NCBI RefSeq assembly: GCF_001653235.2
Contig: NC_035794.1
Location: 62,001 to 126,000 of the forward strand
DNA length: 64,000 nucleotides
Direction: 5' to 3'
Origin: Pochonia chlamydosporia 170
Lineage: Eukaryota > Ascomycota > Sordariomycetes > Hypocreales > Clavicipitaceae
Position 1 is the first letter of the stretch, and each line of letters starts with the position of its first letter. The position numbers were made by a program, and so were the translations under genes. Under the pieces are notes generated by a model. The model saw nothing but the letters and a program-made list of their open reading frames with translations, searched no databases and was not told where the DNA came from. Positions 22,593 through 34,511 of this stretch are shown here, piece after piece.

Positions 22593-24772
22593 TTTGCTGG
22601 TTGTGGCTGGAGTTGCGATTGGAGTTGGAGTTGAAGTTGCCGACGTCAGAGTCGTTGTCCACCTCTTTGTCTCTGCCTTTACGACCGCAGCCGTCTTGAC
22701 CTTGAAAGGACGGGTGCACAGCGATATGAATAAAAGAGGAAACGTCAACAGAAAACGTAATAACGTGCCGATGCCATTTGCTGTGTTAAATGCGAGTTGA
22801 TCGGAACTGTGAGGGGGAGGGGTTGATGGAAAATAAAGTCGCAATCGATAAGGCGCAAGTGGTTCGGACCTGGATGGGTGGGATGTTATTATTAATATTG
22901 ATTGACTTATGTTTCAATTTGCCGCCAAGCCGAGGCCGGAAAGGTTGGAAAATGTCAAGTGACGGATCAAATGGAGCAAAATGGTTAAAATGGAACAAAA
23001 ATGGCGTGTCAACCTTCGTTGAGTTCCGGGTGAGTGGAGAAAAAGTGAGGAATAACGCGGGATGCGGCGACTTCGGACCAGTTTACTTTGTTGTCAACTT
23101 ACCTTGTGTCTTGCATGGTTTGGGTCTGCACCTTGGGCGGGAGTGAGGTAAAGTAATTAATGCAATAAAGAATGAACTGTATTGAATACTGCCGTGAACA
23201 TAACCGGTGCTCTATTGCAAGAATATGATTTTGAAAACCACTCGAGTACAAATTCGTGGATGTCTCAATAACCAAACAGAACACCATCCTTCTAAACCAA
23301 GGAACACCTCAACCGACCTGCAGGTTGACAGCCCTTTAAGTAACATGTCTGTCTACAAGAACCTACGTCCTTCGCACAGACGAGTTGACTCCCGAACCGA
23401 GATGGAAATTCCATCGGAAATTTTACACCGCCGACGTGAATTCCTTATTGTTCATGTTTCGTTTCGGTATTGTCTCCTCAATGCGGCATGCGGCCACGAG
23501 GAGAAAGTGCTATATACTCGGATACATAACGCAAGCGAAGCCGTGGCCAGTAATGGACCGTCGTGTCAGACATTTTCGCTCATAGAGGACCTGAGATCCG
23601 AGTTATTACCTGAGTGGAATGCAAGGCACAGGTAATGACGCGGCGGACAATGATAAAAGCGACGAAGACTATAAAGATGTAGAGAGGTGTACATATAGGC
23701 ATCCAAGTCATGGCAGATCTACTTCCATCGAGTCCTCGCATATGTCTTGTACGAATAAAGCAACGGCAACTGAGGAGTGATGATACATTTGCTGTAAGCA
23801 GAGAGTGACCAATCGCATATGATATGCTCCAAGTGTATTCTCACACATGGTATGGACTTTCCCGGACCTTTATTTGCTCTGTGCGGCACCTTTGTTCAGT
23901 CCTTCCCATCGTGTTGCGTTGCTGAGATGGCTGAGCTAGCACCCGAGAACTATCTGACATGTCCGGTCTAAACCTGAGTCATGAGAAAGATCCGTAACGT
24001 CGCTTACATATGTCAGCTCGTTTACCTCCTCTCTGCTATCAAATGACAGATATGGATTCATGTATGAGTTGATGGAGAGACGCAACGGAATGGGACTAAA
24101 GTTGTTGCTCCCGAAACCAACTACCTGCCTAGGCATATAGGAAGACTATCGAGCTCATCACCCCACGTCTCTCGGCTACGGAGTTTTCAACGTACATGCA
24201 GAATTGGGACACCCATTACCGGTTCCGCGGTTAACATTGCAGCAAAAGTCTACAGCACATGTACGGAGTAACAATGCATGTAAATGGGGACATGGAATTC
24301 AATCGCCATTGTCTTGGACTCTTGGCTGGCCCCACCAGAGGCGTCATCAGCCTCCAGTCCGGCTCAGGCACCACCTCAACCTCAACTTCAATGTTCAACA
24401 CCACCAACTAGACCTGTTGACATCCAAAATCACCAGCGACATTGATCAATTCCCACCGGCATCTCGCCCGCACCTGCGACAAAGACTCAACCCGTTCGAC
24501 TTGCGAGTTCAAAAAAGCGCACTCGGCACGCCGCGCAGACGACATCCTGCGCCAAGTGCGCTCTACACCTCCGCTTCACCAGCTGAGCTCCAAACATACA
24601 TCGAGCTGATGCAAATGGCCACGTCCACACAATTGAACCCTGTGACTTTCCACGACAAGCTATAACCCCCCGAAGCAAGTGCGATAATACGACCGTCTGC
24701 CCCCCCCGAAGCTTTGCACAAGTCCGTTGCAGCTCCAAGCTCCAACTTGGCTGTGCAACCCTCACATCCACG
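22593..24772. promoter_or_regulatory. Divergent intergenic region IDO / vps23
   Basis: About 2.2 kb between the start codons of two divergent genes. The IDO frame remains open but ATG-less to about 22844. No other gene, tRNA or obvious element was recognised; the region should contain both promoters. Confidence 0.45.
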
Positions 24773-26488
24773 ATGCCCGTGCAGCAGCATATCCTCAACT
24801 GGCTGTACAGTGTCCTCACAAGCGTACGCAGCCCAAGACAGAGCCCAGGTCCTTCATGCTGATATATGTCCCAGGAATACCACGATGTCAACCGCACATA
24901 CAACGACGTCGCCCAGGTCCTGACACAAAACCCGACGCTATCCCCGCGCACCGACGTTCACAGTGAGTGAAGCTCGACTTACAGTCTGAACATCAGCTAA
25001 TTACTACCTGTAGCATTCTCAAACGGCTCAAGTGCGCTTCTCCTTCATCTCACTGGTACTATACCCGTCAATTTTCGTGGTAATACGTATCGGTTCCCGA
25101 TTTCGATATGGGTGCCGCACGCGTACCCCCGCGAACCGCCATTGGTGTACGTCACGCCCACTGAAACCATGATGGTTCGTCCAGGCCAGCATGTCGATCC
25201 TCAAGGACAGGTCTATCATCCGTACCTTGTAGGCTGGTCACAATTCTGGGATGTAAGCTGGCAGCCCCCTCTCCATGTCATCAATCATCTAACGAGGTCG
25301 CAGAAATCAAGCATACAAGACTTCATGTCAGTGCTGTCTGATATATTCGCCAAAGAACCACCCGTTGTGTCAAGACAAGCAGTCCGGCAGCAATCACAAC
25401 AGCTGCCGAACCAGGCTCCGCCTCCAGTACCGCCTCTGCCTCCGGAGATGGCGCCACGACCGTCACAAACACCACAAAGTTCGATGAGCGATGCCCGTCC
25501 CCCGCCTCCCCCACCAAAGGAACATCAGGCATCTCAATCCCCGTATACTGGCTCACCTTCCTCCGAGAGGACTGTTCGCACATCCTCAGTCCCGTCTCGC
25601 TATGAATCAGCACCTCCACTTCCACCGCAAGCACCAACCTCTCCTCCTCTGTCTCGACATCCCCAACCGCCGCCTCAGTTCCAGCAAATCCAGCAGCAGT
25701 ATGCGCAGCCTCCCACGGGTTACGGACCTCCTCCGCCTCCAGCGCCGCCCAGTATACCCCAAAACCAACCATATTCACCGCAACAAATACCAGCTCATCA
25801 GCTTCCACCCCAATGGCAACAGGGTGGCCCACCACCAGGATACGCTCCAGCTCCAGGAGGAATGCCACATCCAGTCCAGCATCAGCCGCAACAACAACCT
25901 CCCCCTGTTCCACCTCCAAACATCCTCGACGAACCACTTACTCTCGACATCCCCACGGACACAACAATCGCCCCTCCCCCTATCCCTCCCAACCCAGAAA
26001 AGGACAATCTCCTACAACAGCTCGCTCAAACGCTCTATGTCATCCGCCAACGTACTCGGCAGCAGAACGACTCCAGCATGGCCGGCCTCCAAGCCCAGCG
26101 AAACGCAATGCAAAATGCCATGGCAGGTATTCAGTCCGAGGCAAGCCAGCTCACACAACTATCCAACGTCCTCACCTCCAACACCAACATTCTCCACGAT
26201 GCTCTGCGAAAGGCAGACGCAGTGATAGACGGGTCGAGAAGCCACCCTGCCCCAGACATTGACGAGCTGCTCGTAGCACCGACAATCGTGTCCAACCAGC
26301 TGTATAACCTGGTGGCAGAGGAGCGAGCCCTCGGCGACGCCATCTTCATGCTAGGCAGGGCCGTTGAACGAGGGCGCATCTCGCCCGCCGTGTTTGCAAA
26401 GACCACTCGCTCATTAGCTAGGGAATGGTACCTGAAGAAGGCACTCGTACGGAAGATTGGTCAAGGCATGGGCATGGGCATGGCGTGA
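24773..26488 (+). CDS. vps23: ESCRT-I subunit Vps23 (TSG101 homologue)
   Basis: Four exons (24773-24823, 24875-24962, 25014-25252, 25304-26488) encode 520 aa. The UEV ubiquitin-binding domain spans about residues 1-150 (MPVQQHILNWLYSVL, HDVNRTYNDVAQVL, FRGNTYRFPISIWVPHAYP, VDPQGQVYHPYL). A long Pro/Gln linker follows at about 150-310, then a coiled coil at about 310-400. The C-terminal steadiness box includes APTIVSNQLYNLVAEERALGDA and ends GMGMGMA. The protein sorts ubiquitinated membrane cargo into multivesicular bodies and also acts in pH signalling. The three introns are each 51 bp. The third is in frame and stop-free, so its retention would add 17 residues at the end of the UEV domain. 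Confidence 0.95.
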
Positions 26489-27024
26489 CATAGTCTTTAG
26501 AATATCAACGAATCAAGTTAAAATAGCATGGCGCGAAATTGATTCCCCCTTTCTGTCAAGTTACACGTCCTCTGTTTGCTATCACCCTCCATTCACCAAT
26601 CTCAACAACCTCGATCTACCGTCAGCCTTATTCACATCTTCCCTCTGGTATAAAGGAGAAAATCAAATGTCCGGTTCCCACTTTCTGCATGGCGTCACGA
26701 CATCGATCCACATTGTCTCAAGAACAATACTACACCAACGCCACAGCCGCGAGAACAATATCAACGGGAGGCATGGATCGTGCCGAGTTTGAACATCGTC
26801 AGCGTCGGGAATACAATTATTTCCTAGTGTGAATGCATTGCATTTGTTTGCTTGAATTGTGGTGTGTTTTCTTCAGGCAGGTGTACGCGAGTGAGTATCC
26901 CGTGTAAGTCGATTGTACTACGGAAGAATAGCATATATACCAGATATTGTACTAGATAAACTGAAATATGTACAATTCTCCTGAAACTTCAACTTCATCT
27001 TCAACTTCCTTCAACATCATCACC
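26489..27024. promoter_or_regulatory. Intergenic region vps23 / Ste2-like receptor
   Basis: 536 bp between tandem genes. TATAAAGG at 26649-26656 and an ATATATACC patch near 26932-26940 are TATA-like candidates for the receptor gene. Its start is preceded by CTTCAACTTC repeats. Confidence 0.45.
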
Positions 27025-28229
27025 ATGGCGCCGTTCAACCCGCTCCTCCAGCCCGTAACGTTCCTCTCTCCCTCTCAAACCCCAATCTCCATCCCCATCA
27101 CCACCATCGACGCCTTCAACGACGAATCCATCAGCGTCTCCATAAACTATGCCTTCCAGCTCGGCGCCTGCACCATCCTCCTCCTCGTTCTTCTCATACT
27201 GACACCGCCCTCTAAACTGCGCCGCTTTCCTACAATCTTGCACATCGCAGGGCTGGTCACCTGCATTATCCGCATGGCCCTCCTCCTCGCGTTCTTCCTC
27301 TCGCCCTTCAACCACTTCTACCAGTTCTGGTCGGGGGATTATTCCTCTGTTTCGAAGCACTATTTCTATAATAGTGTGGCGGGGAATGTGTTCTCCCTGC
27401 TCGTGGTGCTTGTTCTTGAGACGGCGCTGATTCACCAGGCATGGACCATGGTGATTCTCTGGCCTACCGTGGTGAGGGTGTCACTGTGTGTTGTTTCGGC
27501 CGTTATTTCGTTGATGGCTATTGGGTGGAGGTTTGCATTTGCGGTTATACAGAGCAAGTCTGATGTTGATCTTGTTCCGGCGAGGAATCTGGAGTGGGTG
27601 GTGAAATCGGCTCTCATATTGAACGCCTTGTCCATGTGCTGGTACTGCACGATTTTCAATATCAAGCTTCTGATGCATTTATTTGCGAACAGAGGCATTC
27701 TCAAGTCCAGACCAACGTTAACTCCAGTGGAGGTGCTCGTCATGACGAACGGCATACTCATGTTCGTTCCAGGTATGTACTTTTTCAAAAACACTCAGAT
27801 TTTAACTAACATCCCCAAGTCATATTTGTAGGTCTCGAATGGGGCCATTTCCCAAACTTCGAAGCCGCCTCACTGACCCAAACGTCCGTCGCACTCATCC
27901 TCCCCCTCGGAACACTTGCAGCACAGCAAATGACCGGCGGCGGAAGCATGCGCTACATTTCCGGGAGCAACAAGTCAGGCAGCTCGTACGGCAACAAGGA
28001 GAAAGTTGCCTCTCCCATCACGCCGGGCGGTTTCTCGAGCGTCAGCACGACATGTGGTCCTGGGACTCGCCTTCAGAGGTCAATGCTGTCGAATGGCATG
28101 GCGGGTGGTCGACGTGCAAAGATGGATCATTTTGACCTTGAGCTGAGGCAGATTGATTCGACTAGTGGTCTTGCTGAGGACCAGGTGCGTGTGGATATGG
28201 ACTTGGAACAAAAAGAGACGAGAATCTAG
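27025..28229 (+). CDS. Alpha-type pheromone receptor, Ste2/PreB family GPCR
   Basis: Two exons (27025-27772 and 27832-28229; 59-bp intron) give 381 aa. The N-terminus NPLLQPVTFLSPSQTPISIP is the fungal Ste2 extracellular start, followed by INYAFQLGAC entering TM1. Seven hydrophobic segments follow. The characteristic end of the core, FVPGLEWGHFPNFEAASLTQTSV then LPLGTLAAQ, contains the LPLG motif of TM7. The Ser/Gly-rich cytoplasmic tail may be regulated by phosphorylation, which is inference. The receptor senses alpha-factor-like peptide pheromone and signals through a heterotrimeric G protein in mating and chemotropism. I chose the ATG at 27025 (caccATGG); an in-frame ATG at 26968 would add 19 Ser/Thr-rich residues. 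Confidence 0.92.
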
Positions 28230-28605
28230 GTGGTTCTTTGAGTTTGTTGCGCATTAGGACGGTAGGATGCAGAGACAACGCTGAAGGTCACCTACATTTT
28301 TTTTTGGAATTATCTTTCTTTCAACAACTTGTTCAAGGCTCACTGCCATATCGACTGACGCCCCGATGACAGGTCAGGGGCAGCAGCGACTAGACAAGGT
28401 GGACAACTTTGTGTTGCAATAAATTAGCTTACATGGTACGGAACCCAGGTTCACAGTAGCCGGTCAAAATTGATGCTTTCATGTTTGTGCAAAATAGGTC
28501 CTAACCTTATACACTTTTGGCTAATCTGGTGACATGGGTGGACATGTCCCTTTGCGTGAAGCATACCGTCCTTCTCTTGATACTGTAAATAAATCCACCA
28601 TCCTG
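28230..28605. other. Convergent intergenic region
   Basis: 376 bp between the 3' ends of the receptor gene and the minus-strand unknown gene. It contains a T-rich stretch at about 28298-28320 and nothing else recognisable. Confidence 0.4.
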
Positions 28606-30800
28606 CTAGTCAGTTTGAGGGCGATCCTTCCTTCCCGTCATTTTATCTCTACAAAGACTAACAAGGCGTCTCATCTCATTGACTCGCATCGGCTGTGGCT
28701 GTTCCAGTGCACAATCGGCGCGGGCGACCAACGGAGCGGTGCTACGAGACATCCATCGTCGCCCAGATAGTCTCCAACTTCGGCGCTTGTCTTCTCCATC
28801 TAGTCCTAGATTTTTGTAAGCATGTTCCTTTTCTAGGGCATCTCTGTCGTTTGCTGCAGGGCTCGCCTGAGACTGTTGAGTACCAGACTTGAGACGATTG
28901 TCGACGGAACCAGCGGGCAGTAACCCATGAAGTCCTTTCTGTCTCTCAGAAGTATCGGGTCTGTCCATCCAGAAGTCCCAATTGTCTGACATTGGACGCA
29001 TTGCCTCCGTGGATCCATCCGCAGGTATGTGTTGACCATCGCAACGCCTGCTCCCAGGTTTATTTGCACTTTGAGCAATGTGCTTCACAGTTTCAGTGCT
29101 GTCTATGATGCGGCTCTTTCGCCACCGAGCTGGTCCCCAGGAGCTGGAAAACTTCCTCCGAGTTTCTTCCATTCTACCAAGTTTAAGCTGACTGTCAGGC
29201 TTCATCGCTTGACAGGACGCTGATGCTGGAATGCGAAGTTTATGTCCAATGTTGTATTTTGGCTTTGGGTCCGTCTTGTCCTTGGCAATCAAAGATTCAA
29301 AGTGGCCAATTTTGTTCCCAATTTGTGACGGAGGAAATGTCGTCCGTTTTTTGGGAGTCGCTTCCCACTGTGCTACGACAGACTCGACGTTCTTTTCCTT
29401 GGGTAGACGGATTGGAGATGGTGAGTGGCTGGGAGCGTAATTTTGACCATTGGACCTCCGGTTTATGCGATTCCTAAGTGGCAGCTTGCTCCTGATTTTA
29501 TTGACTGACAACGCTGGAGGGGTTTTGACGAGCTCGGGAGATTGAGTTGCCTCCTCTCCGCCTCCAACATGGGATGACTTGGTGAGTAATGTTATCCCGG
29601 TAAGTCGAATTTTGACACTGGAGCTTCTACTGCTTGTCGATCCTGACGGATACTCCTCTATGGCAGGTCGGTCACTCTTTTCATCGCTCTGCTTGGGGAC
29701 AGCTGCCTGTTGGTTTGCGAGTCCCCCGATTTGCTGTCCAAGATTTTCTGTAGCTGATGGAGTCACACAGCCGTGGTCATTTTCTTTGGCTGAATGAAGA
29801 CCACAACCTGACAATAGATGTACTTTATTGCTGTTATCCACATTCTGCAGTGCCGGGCACGTCGACGATAGTGGCAGGTACCCTGACAGCCGCTTCGAAA
29901 CGTTTGGGATTTTCGGACGAGACAAAACGGCGGCCTGACTCTGAGCCAAGCATGCCAGGGGTGACCGAGCTCGAACAGTCTGCCACTTTGATGGCAGACG
30001 TAGCTTGTTGTGTTGGCGAGTAGGAACGTTTGCCGAGCTTGTTGAATTTGCAGCCGCATCTGCGAGTTGTTAGACATCTAGATTCTTGAAGGCCTTTCAA
30101 CTCTGGCTCCAACTGATGGCCCGATAGGGTCATGCTAACGAGATTTAACATCACCAAGTTTCATCTCAAACAACTTTCTTCGCTCAGCGACCACCGAAGA
30201 ATGCTTGTCCTTAGTCTCTGGCCTGCCCACTTTCATGCCAGGTTGAGCGTTGTAATCCGAGGCAGGCAAATCGAGGGGAGCCGAGTCTTTTGTTTTTCGT
30301 GTGTTTTTCGCAGGAGAAGACAGAGACAAAGTCGATATGGACGATGGAGCAGACAGCGGCTCGATGAGTCTTGCGTTAGAAGTCGTTTCCTGAGCTATCG
30401 CAGTCCGACTCGGTGGTAGTGGCTTGCCTAAGCGCGACATGCCATCTAGGCCTTCAAACTTGGATACCAAATGCGCCAGCCCTCTCCTAGGTCCAGTTCT
30501 ACGCCTCGGCTGGGATATTGCGGCGTTGCCATTGTCCTGGAATCCGGTAAGGTCTGTTGTAGTTTGTGCGGTGATCAACGAAGAACGTGTAAACATTGTT
30601 GCCAGGGTCGTTCATCCTCTGATGCAAACGTACTGAAAATAAGTTTGTGAAATATCAGCAATCTGTCCAAAGAATGTTTTCCTAGGGTTGTTGTCAAGGT
30701 TCGGGAGTGTTGACACCTTCCTGCCTGATGACATTCTTCGTTCGCCCGCTTCTGTGTTGGGAAGGACACGTCGGACCATTGTTGCCAGTCGCTCTTCCAT
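28606..30800 (-). CDS. Unrecognised basic, largely disordered protein
   Basis: My model has three exons on the minus strand (30800-30634, 30498-30155, 30059-28606) for 654 aa. Splicing at GTACGT/GTAG and GTGATG/GCAG joins the frames. The start MEERLATMVRRVLPNTEAGERRM looks structured. The remainder is Ser/Arg/Lys/Pro-rich and probably disordered, with short conserved-looking islands such as RRGLAHLVSKFEGLDGM, VAERRKLFEMKLD, LRLPSKWQTVRARSPLA and SVVAQWEATPKKR. I recognise no domain. Such island-in-disorder proteins are often chromatin or cytoskeleton adaptors, but I assign no function. The N-terminal exon and first intron (135 bp) are the least certain; an alternative start is the ATG at 30596. 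Confidence 0.6.
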
Positions 30801-31222
30801 AATCTATCAAAGACAATGGTCATTTAGTCTTATGCACCTACTTGCTGCACAGTTGTTGTCTGCACACGACGAGATAAACAAGGTGCCTGTTGTTGATGCA
30901 GCCGATTTTAGGTGAGATTTTTGTATTGATTATTTGGGTTCTGACCCCCGAACAATTGCCTCAAGTGCAATTCTTCTGCCCATCCCACTATGCTGATATC
31001 GTTTCTATTCCTTCCCATCCCGAAGATATGCCAAGTGAATCTCTAGCGTACATCCGTTTCATCTATTATACAGGTAGTCGGTCGGTCGTCCAGCGCCCAT
31101 TGATTGTTGCGCTTCAACTCCATGATACATTGGGTGTCTCAACGTCCATCAATTACTGGCTGTTCATATACCCCGGTTAGCACTCGTCGCACATTGATAT
31201 CGAAAGGGGCTATTGGCGACAC
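30801..31222. other. Intergenic region between two minus-strand genes
   Basis: 422 bp holding the promoter of the unknown gene and the 3' end of the Tom6-like gene. No further feature seen. Confidence 0.4.
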
Positions 31223-31467
31223 CTACGGAGGCAGAAGCAGCTCGCCCCAAGGGCTGGCAAGGAAAGTAACGGCAGCCTAGAAATTGTTAGAAAGCTACAC
31301 CATACACCATGGCAAGGCGCAACCAAACTCACGCCAAACATGGCAATGCTGCGGACGACGGCGGCGTTGTCAGGAGAAGTCAAGGTGTCGTATGTGGAGG
31401 CGAAAACGCCCTTGGGGGCACGGCGGGATGAAGCCTTTTCGACGAGGACTCTCTTGGGGGCAGGCAT
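31223..31467 (-). CDS. Tom6-like small mitochondrial outer-membrane protein (probable)
   Basis: Two exons (31467-31333 and 31276-31223; 56-bp intron with CTAAC) give 62 aa. A basic N-terminal half (MPAPKRVLVEKASSRRAPKG) leads into YDTLTSPDNAAVVRS and one C-terminal membrane segment, IAMFGAAVTFLASPW, ending GELLLPP. The layout of a soluble basic N-terminus, a single TM segment and a terminal SP..ELL.P motif resembles fungal Tom6, a small stabilising subunit of the TOM import pore. The resemblance is to the C-terminal pattern only, so the family name is tentative. That it is a real small membrane-protein gene is well supported by the clean splice. Confidence 0.72.
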
Positions 31468-31953
31468 TTTGTGCGGGTGCTTTCGATGCGATTATGTGTC
31501 GGCTAAGATTGTGTTGTGGATGTCGGCTCGATGTCGTGATGATTCAACATTCAATTCAAGCTTGTTCAAAAATTTCGGCTGTTGGATGCATCAGAGTGAC
31601 TGGGGTGGGAAAGCTGTGTCGGGTAGACCCACTTGCCATCACATGATTGGCGTCATCTCATTTGGTTGACGAGTGACGACTGATGTGAACTTACGTTGAC
31701 AATTTAACCTTCGATGTGAACAAGTGGACATGAAATGAAGTAATGAAGAGTTTTTCAATATCGTGAATCATTTACCACTATATATTACCCAATTTTTGAC
31801 ATGATTCTGCCGTAACAACGGCCACTTCCAAACATCCCTCAACGACTCACCTTCGCCATCACCCCACTACACCCCACGAACTCACTCAGCCTGATACTGC
31901 AACACCTCGAACATCATCCAAATCCCGATCACGTAACCGCTCTCACATCCACA
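31468..31953. promoter_or_regulatory. Divergent promoter region, Tom6-like / conserved unknown
   Basis: 486 bp between two divergent start codons, AT-rich near 31710-31800 (TATATATTACCC at about 31780). It presumably contains both promoters. Confidence 0.45.
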
Positions 31954-32826
31954 ATGGACGGCCAATCCGTGCCGCAAGAGCCGGGCGGTTTCATCCCACA
32001 GACCGGCCTTCCGTCCCCAGCTCCATCCTCAGCGTCTACCCGATCCATTGCCGGCTTACCACATCCCAGAGGACACTCATTACTACCAGGATCAAATAAA
32101 GAGGACATGGTGCGTCGGTACGTCGAAGAACGCCTTCTCAACATATCACGTCGCTATGTCAAGAAATTTGGCAACCCAAACCCGGGAGACACTGTTGTTG
32201 GCTTCAAGTCTTTTAGTGAGGTGGCCAAGGAACTCGACGGACTGGTGAACGTCTTGTGGAAATCTGGAACTCGTACGTATCAACATCCAGTTCTTACCGG
32301 GAAAAGCATTAACCATTCTGTAGCAAGCTTACAAATCCCTTTTCTGCTGAGGCTAGCCAGTGACTTTACACAATACGTTCGGTCTTTTCCGCCGTCAACA
32401 AGATCAACTTTTGAGCTGCTAAGGAAACTTGATCACTGCTTCGCCAGTTTATTACGGGGCCAAGACATCGACACGAATGAGACACTACCCGGATTTGAAA
32501 ATGGTCTTCGAGCAGGCATGAGCACGACTGACATGGTCCGATGCCGCAGCTTAGTAGAACAGAGTCGGATGTTGATGGTGGAGATTTTGAGTACCGGTGA
32601 CTTGGACGACGAGGACGATGATGAGGATGACGATATGGATGGCGAAGAAAGCGCAGCGGAGGCCAGTGGCAATCAGACTCCTACGCCATGGGATATTAAT
32701 GAAGAGAGGTTACACTTGGATGCTGCGCGGATATACGAAAACACGATTGTGCAACTGGGTGAGAGGTTGGGCGATCCGCTTGGCAACGAAAACAAACTTG
32801 ATACTTCGACAGTGTGTTCAACTTGA
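31954..32826 (+). CDS. Conserved fungal protein of unknown function
   Basis: Two exons (31954-32272 and 32324-32826; 51-bp intron) give 273 aa. After a Pro/Ser-rich start, a helical region runs from about residue 50 to 215: VRRYVEERLLNISRRYVKKF, FSEVAKELDGLVNVLWKSGTPSL, FLLRLASDFTQYVRSFP, FELLRKLDHCFASLL. It is followed by an acidic Asp/Glu run (DDEDDDEDDDMDGEE) and a final helix (RIYENTIVQLGERLG). I see no Walker, zinc-finger or membrane motif. The dense pattern of conserved-looking charged helices suggests a subunit of a nuclear or regulatory complex, which is inference. The stop lies only 41 bp from the stop of the convergent transporter gene. Confidence 0.85.
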   Translation: MDGQSVPQEPGGFIPQTGLPSPAPSSASTRSIAGLPHPRGHSLLPGSNKEDMVRRYVEERLLNISRRYVKKFGNPNPGDTVVGFKSFSEVAKELDGLVNVLWKSGTRTYQHPVLTGKSINHSVASLQIPFLLRLASDFTQYVRSFPPSTRSTFELLRKLDHCFASLLRGQDIDTNETLPGFENGLRAGMSTTDMVRCRSLVEQSRMLMVEILSTGDLDDEDDDEDDDMDGEESAAEASGNQTPTPWDINEERLHLDAARIYENTIVQLGERLGDPLGNENKLDTSTVCST

Positions 32827-32867
32827 GCGTCAATATGCAATTATTTAATCGGCCGACTCCAGCCCCA

Positions 32868-34511
32868 CTAGAGTATATATCTGAAACCCCTGTTTAATTT
32901 GACAGTTCCTTCAAATCTCGACTCCACAATGCTGACGTTCTTGGCGGGAGCATCATCCTCCTGCTGTTCGATCATGGCTTCAGCCTCGTCCAGTTTGCGG
33001 TTCTCCCACTTCAAGCAGTATAGCAAAGCTGTAGCTGCCGCAATGGATCCAAACACAAAGGCGCTATTGGCAATCATGGCGGGCAGGTATTGTGGTCCTG
33101 AGGACTTGTCGTACAAGTACGGTGAGTAAACTTGGGCGATATTGCCGACCATGTTGGCAATGGCGAATGCTGCTGAGCGCTTTTCCAACGGCCGAGGTAA
33201 CTAGACAGACCTTGTTAGCAAACCGGTGGATTTGTCTTTGATCGAACCGCGAACTTACAGTTGATGACAGCCAAGCATACGTAATATCGAAGCACCCATA
33301 CACACCACCCAGCATGAGAAACAGAGCGAAATATCTCGGCGCAAGTGAATGCGTACAAGCTGCAATGATGAAGCCTATCATGCCAAACACCAACGGACCA
33401 ACGAGATGCCAATACCGCTCCTCCAACTTATCACTCGATATGGACACCACCATGGCCACAATCGCGGCAAACACATACGGCGGGGCCGTCATGAGCAGCG
33501 ACTCAATCTTGCCGAATTTAAATGTAGCAACCAACGTAGGGATGAATGCCGTGACAGCGCCCGCGGACGTCTTGAGAATGACAATCAACGTCAGCAGCCA
33601 GACCTTGTAGTCCAACAGCGCCATCCTGAGGCCCTGAAGCACAGAGCCCTTCTCTTCATCGACACTGCCGCTATGGACGCGCAGTCTATGAATCGCAACG
33701 GCCTTCTCCTCATTAGACAGCCAGGACGTGGTGGCCGGGAAATCTGGCAAGATGGCAATCGAAGCCAGCGAGACTACCACCGTCACAGCACCTTCAATCA
33801 CAAACATCCATTGCCAGGCGTGCATTCCGCGGGCGCCATCAAGGCCGTATTGTACACCAGCTCCGATGAGTCCGCCAAAAGCGCTGGATAGCAAGCTTCC
33901 CGTGTACATGACGGCTGTTCGTGTCGCCAGCTCCCGCGGCGTGTACCACGCGGATAGTAAGAAGAGCGCGCCAGGGAAGAATGGGGCCTCCAGGAATCCC
34001 AAGAAGAAGCGACATATGACAAGTCCTTTGAAGTCGTGTACTGCGGCTGTGGATGCTGAGACTGTGCCCCAGAGGGCCATGCATGTTGGCAGATAGATGC
34101 TTGGCTTGACTCTGGTGAGGATGAGGTTGGATGGTATTTGAAGCGCCAGATAACCCGCGAAGAGAACGGATATGCAAATGTTGAATTGGTTGCCTTGTAG
34201 ATTTAGATCCTTTTCAATTCCTTGGATGCGCGCATTGGGCAGGGCGTTGCGATCGAGATAGCTGCAGATCGGATTAGTCTCAGATCAGAGTGTGGGGGAG
34301 GCGCAGCCTCATGTTGAGCAACATACTTTAAGACAATCATGGAAATCATGACCGGCATCAACGTCCAGTCGATTCTGCGTATCAGCCTCTTCTCTACGAT
34401 TGCGTATTCCTCCTGCGAGGACGGGAGGTAGTCGAACAGGGCATCTTGAGCTGGTCGGGTGGACTCGGTTGAGACTCTGACGGCGTTGCTCGCATTGTCT
34501 TGGTGTTCCAT
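32868..34511 (-). CDS. MFS transporter, anion:cation symporter (Dal5/allantoate permease) type
   Basis: Three exons (34511-34327, 34261-33259, 33200-32868) encode 506 aa. The N-terminal cytoplasmic segment ends RLIRRIDWTLMPVMISMIVLNYLDRNALPNAR, the typical start of the ACS family. FAGYLALQIPSNLIL and the MFS motif region RFFLGFLEAPFFPGALFLLSAWY then RTAVMYTG follow. About twelve hydrophobic segments are visible, with a central loop containing LPDFPATTSWLSNEEKA. The family takes up organic anions such as allantoate, nicotinate, pantothenate or related vitamins; the substrate cannot be told from the sequence. An in-frame ATG at 34565 would add 18 residues. The cyanamide hydratase gene lies upstream in tandem on the same strand. 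Confidence 0.92.

Noticed and set aside
24204..24665. 153-codon frame upstream of vps23
   Set aside because: Low-complexity His/Pro/Arg composition and no recognised motif; lies in the divergent promoter region.
26968..27024. Upstream in-frame ATG of the Ste2-like gene
   Set aside because: It adds a Ser/Thr-rich stretch not seen in Ste2 proteins; the ATG at 27025 has the better context (caccATGG) and matches the family start.
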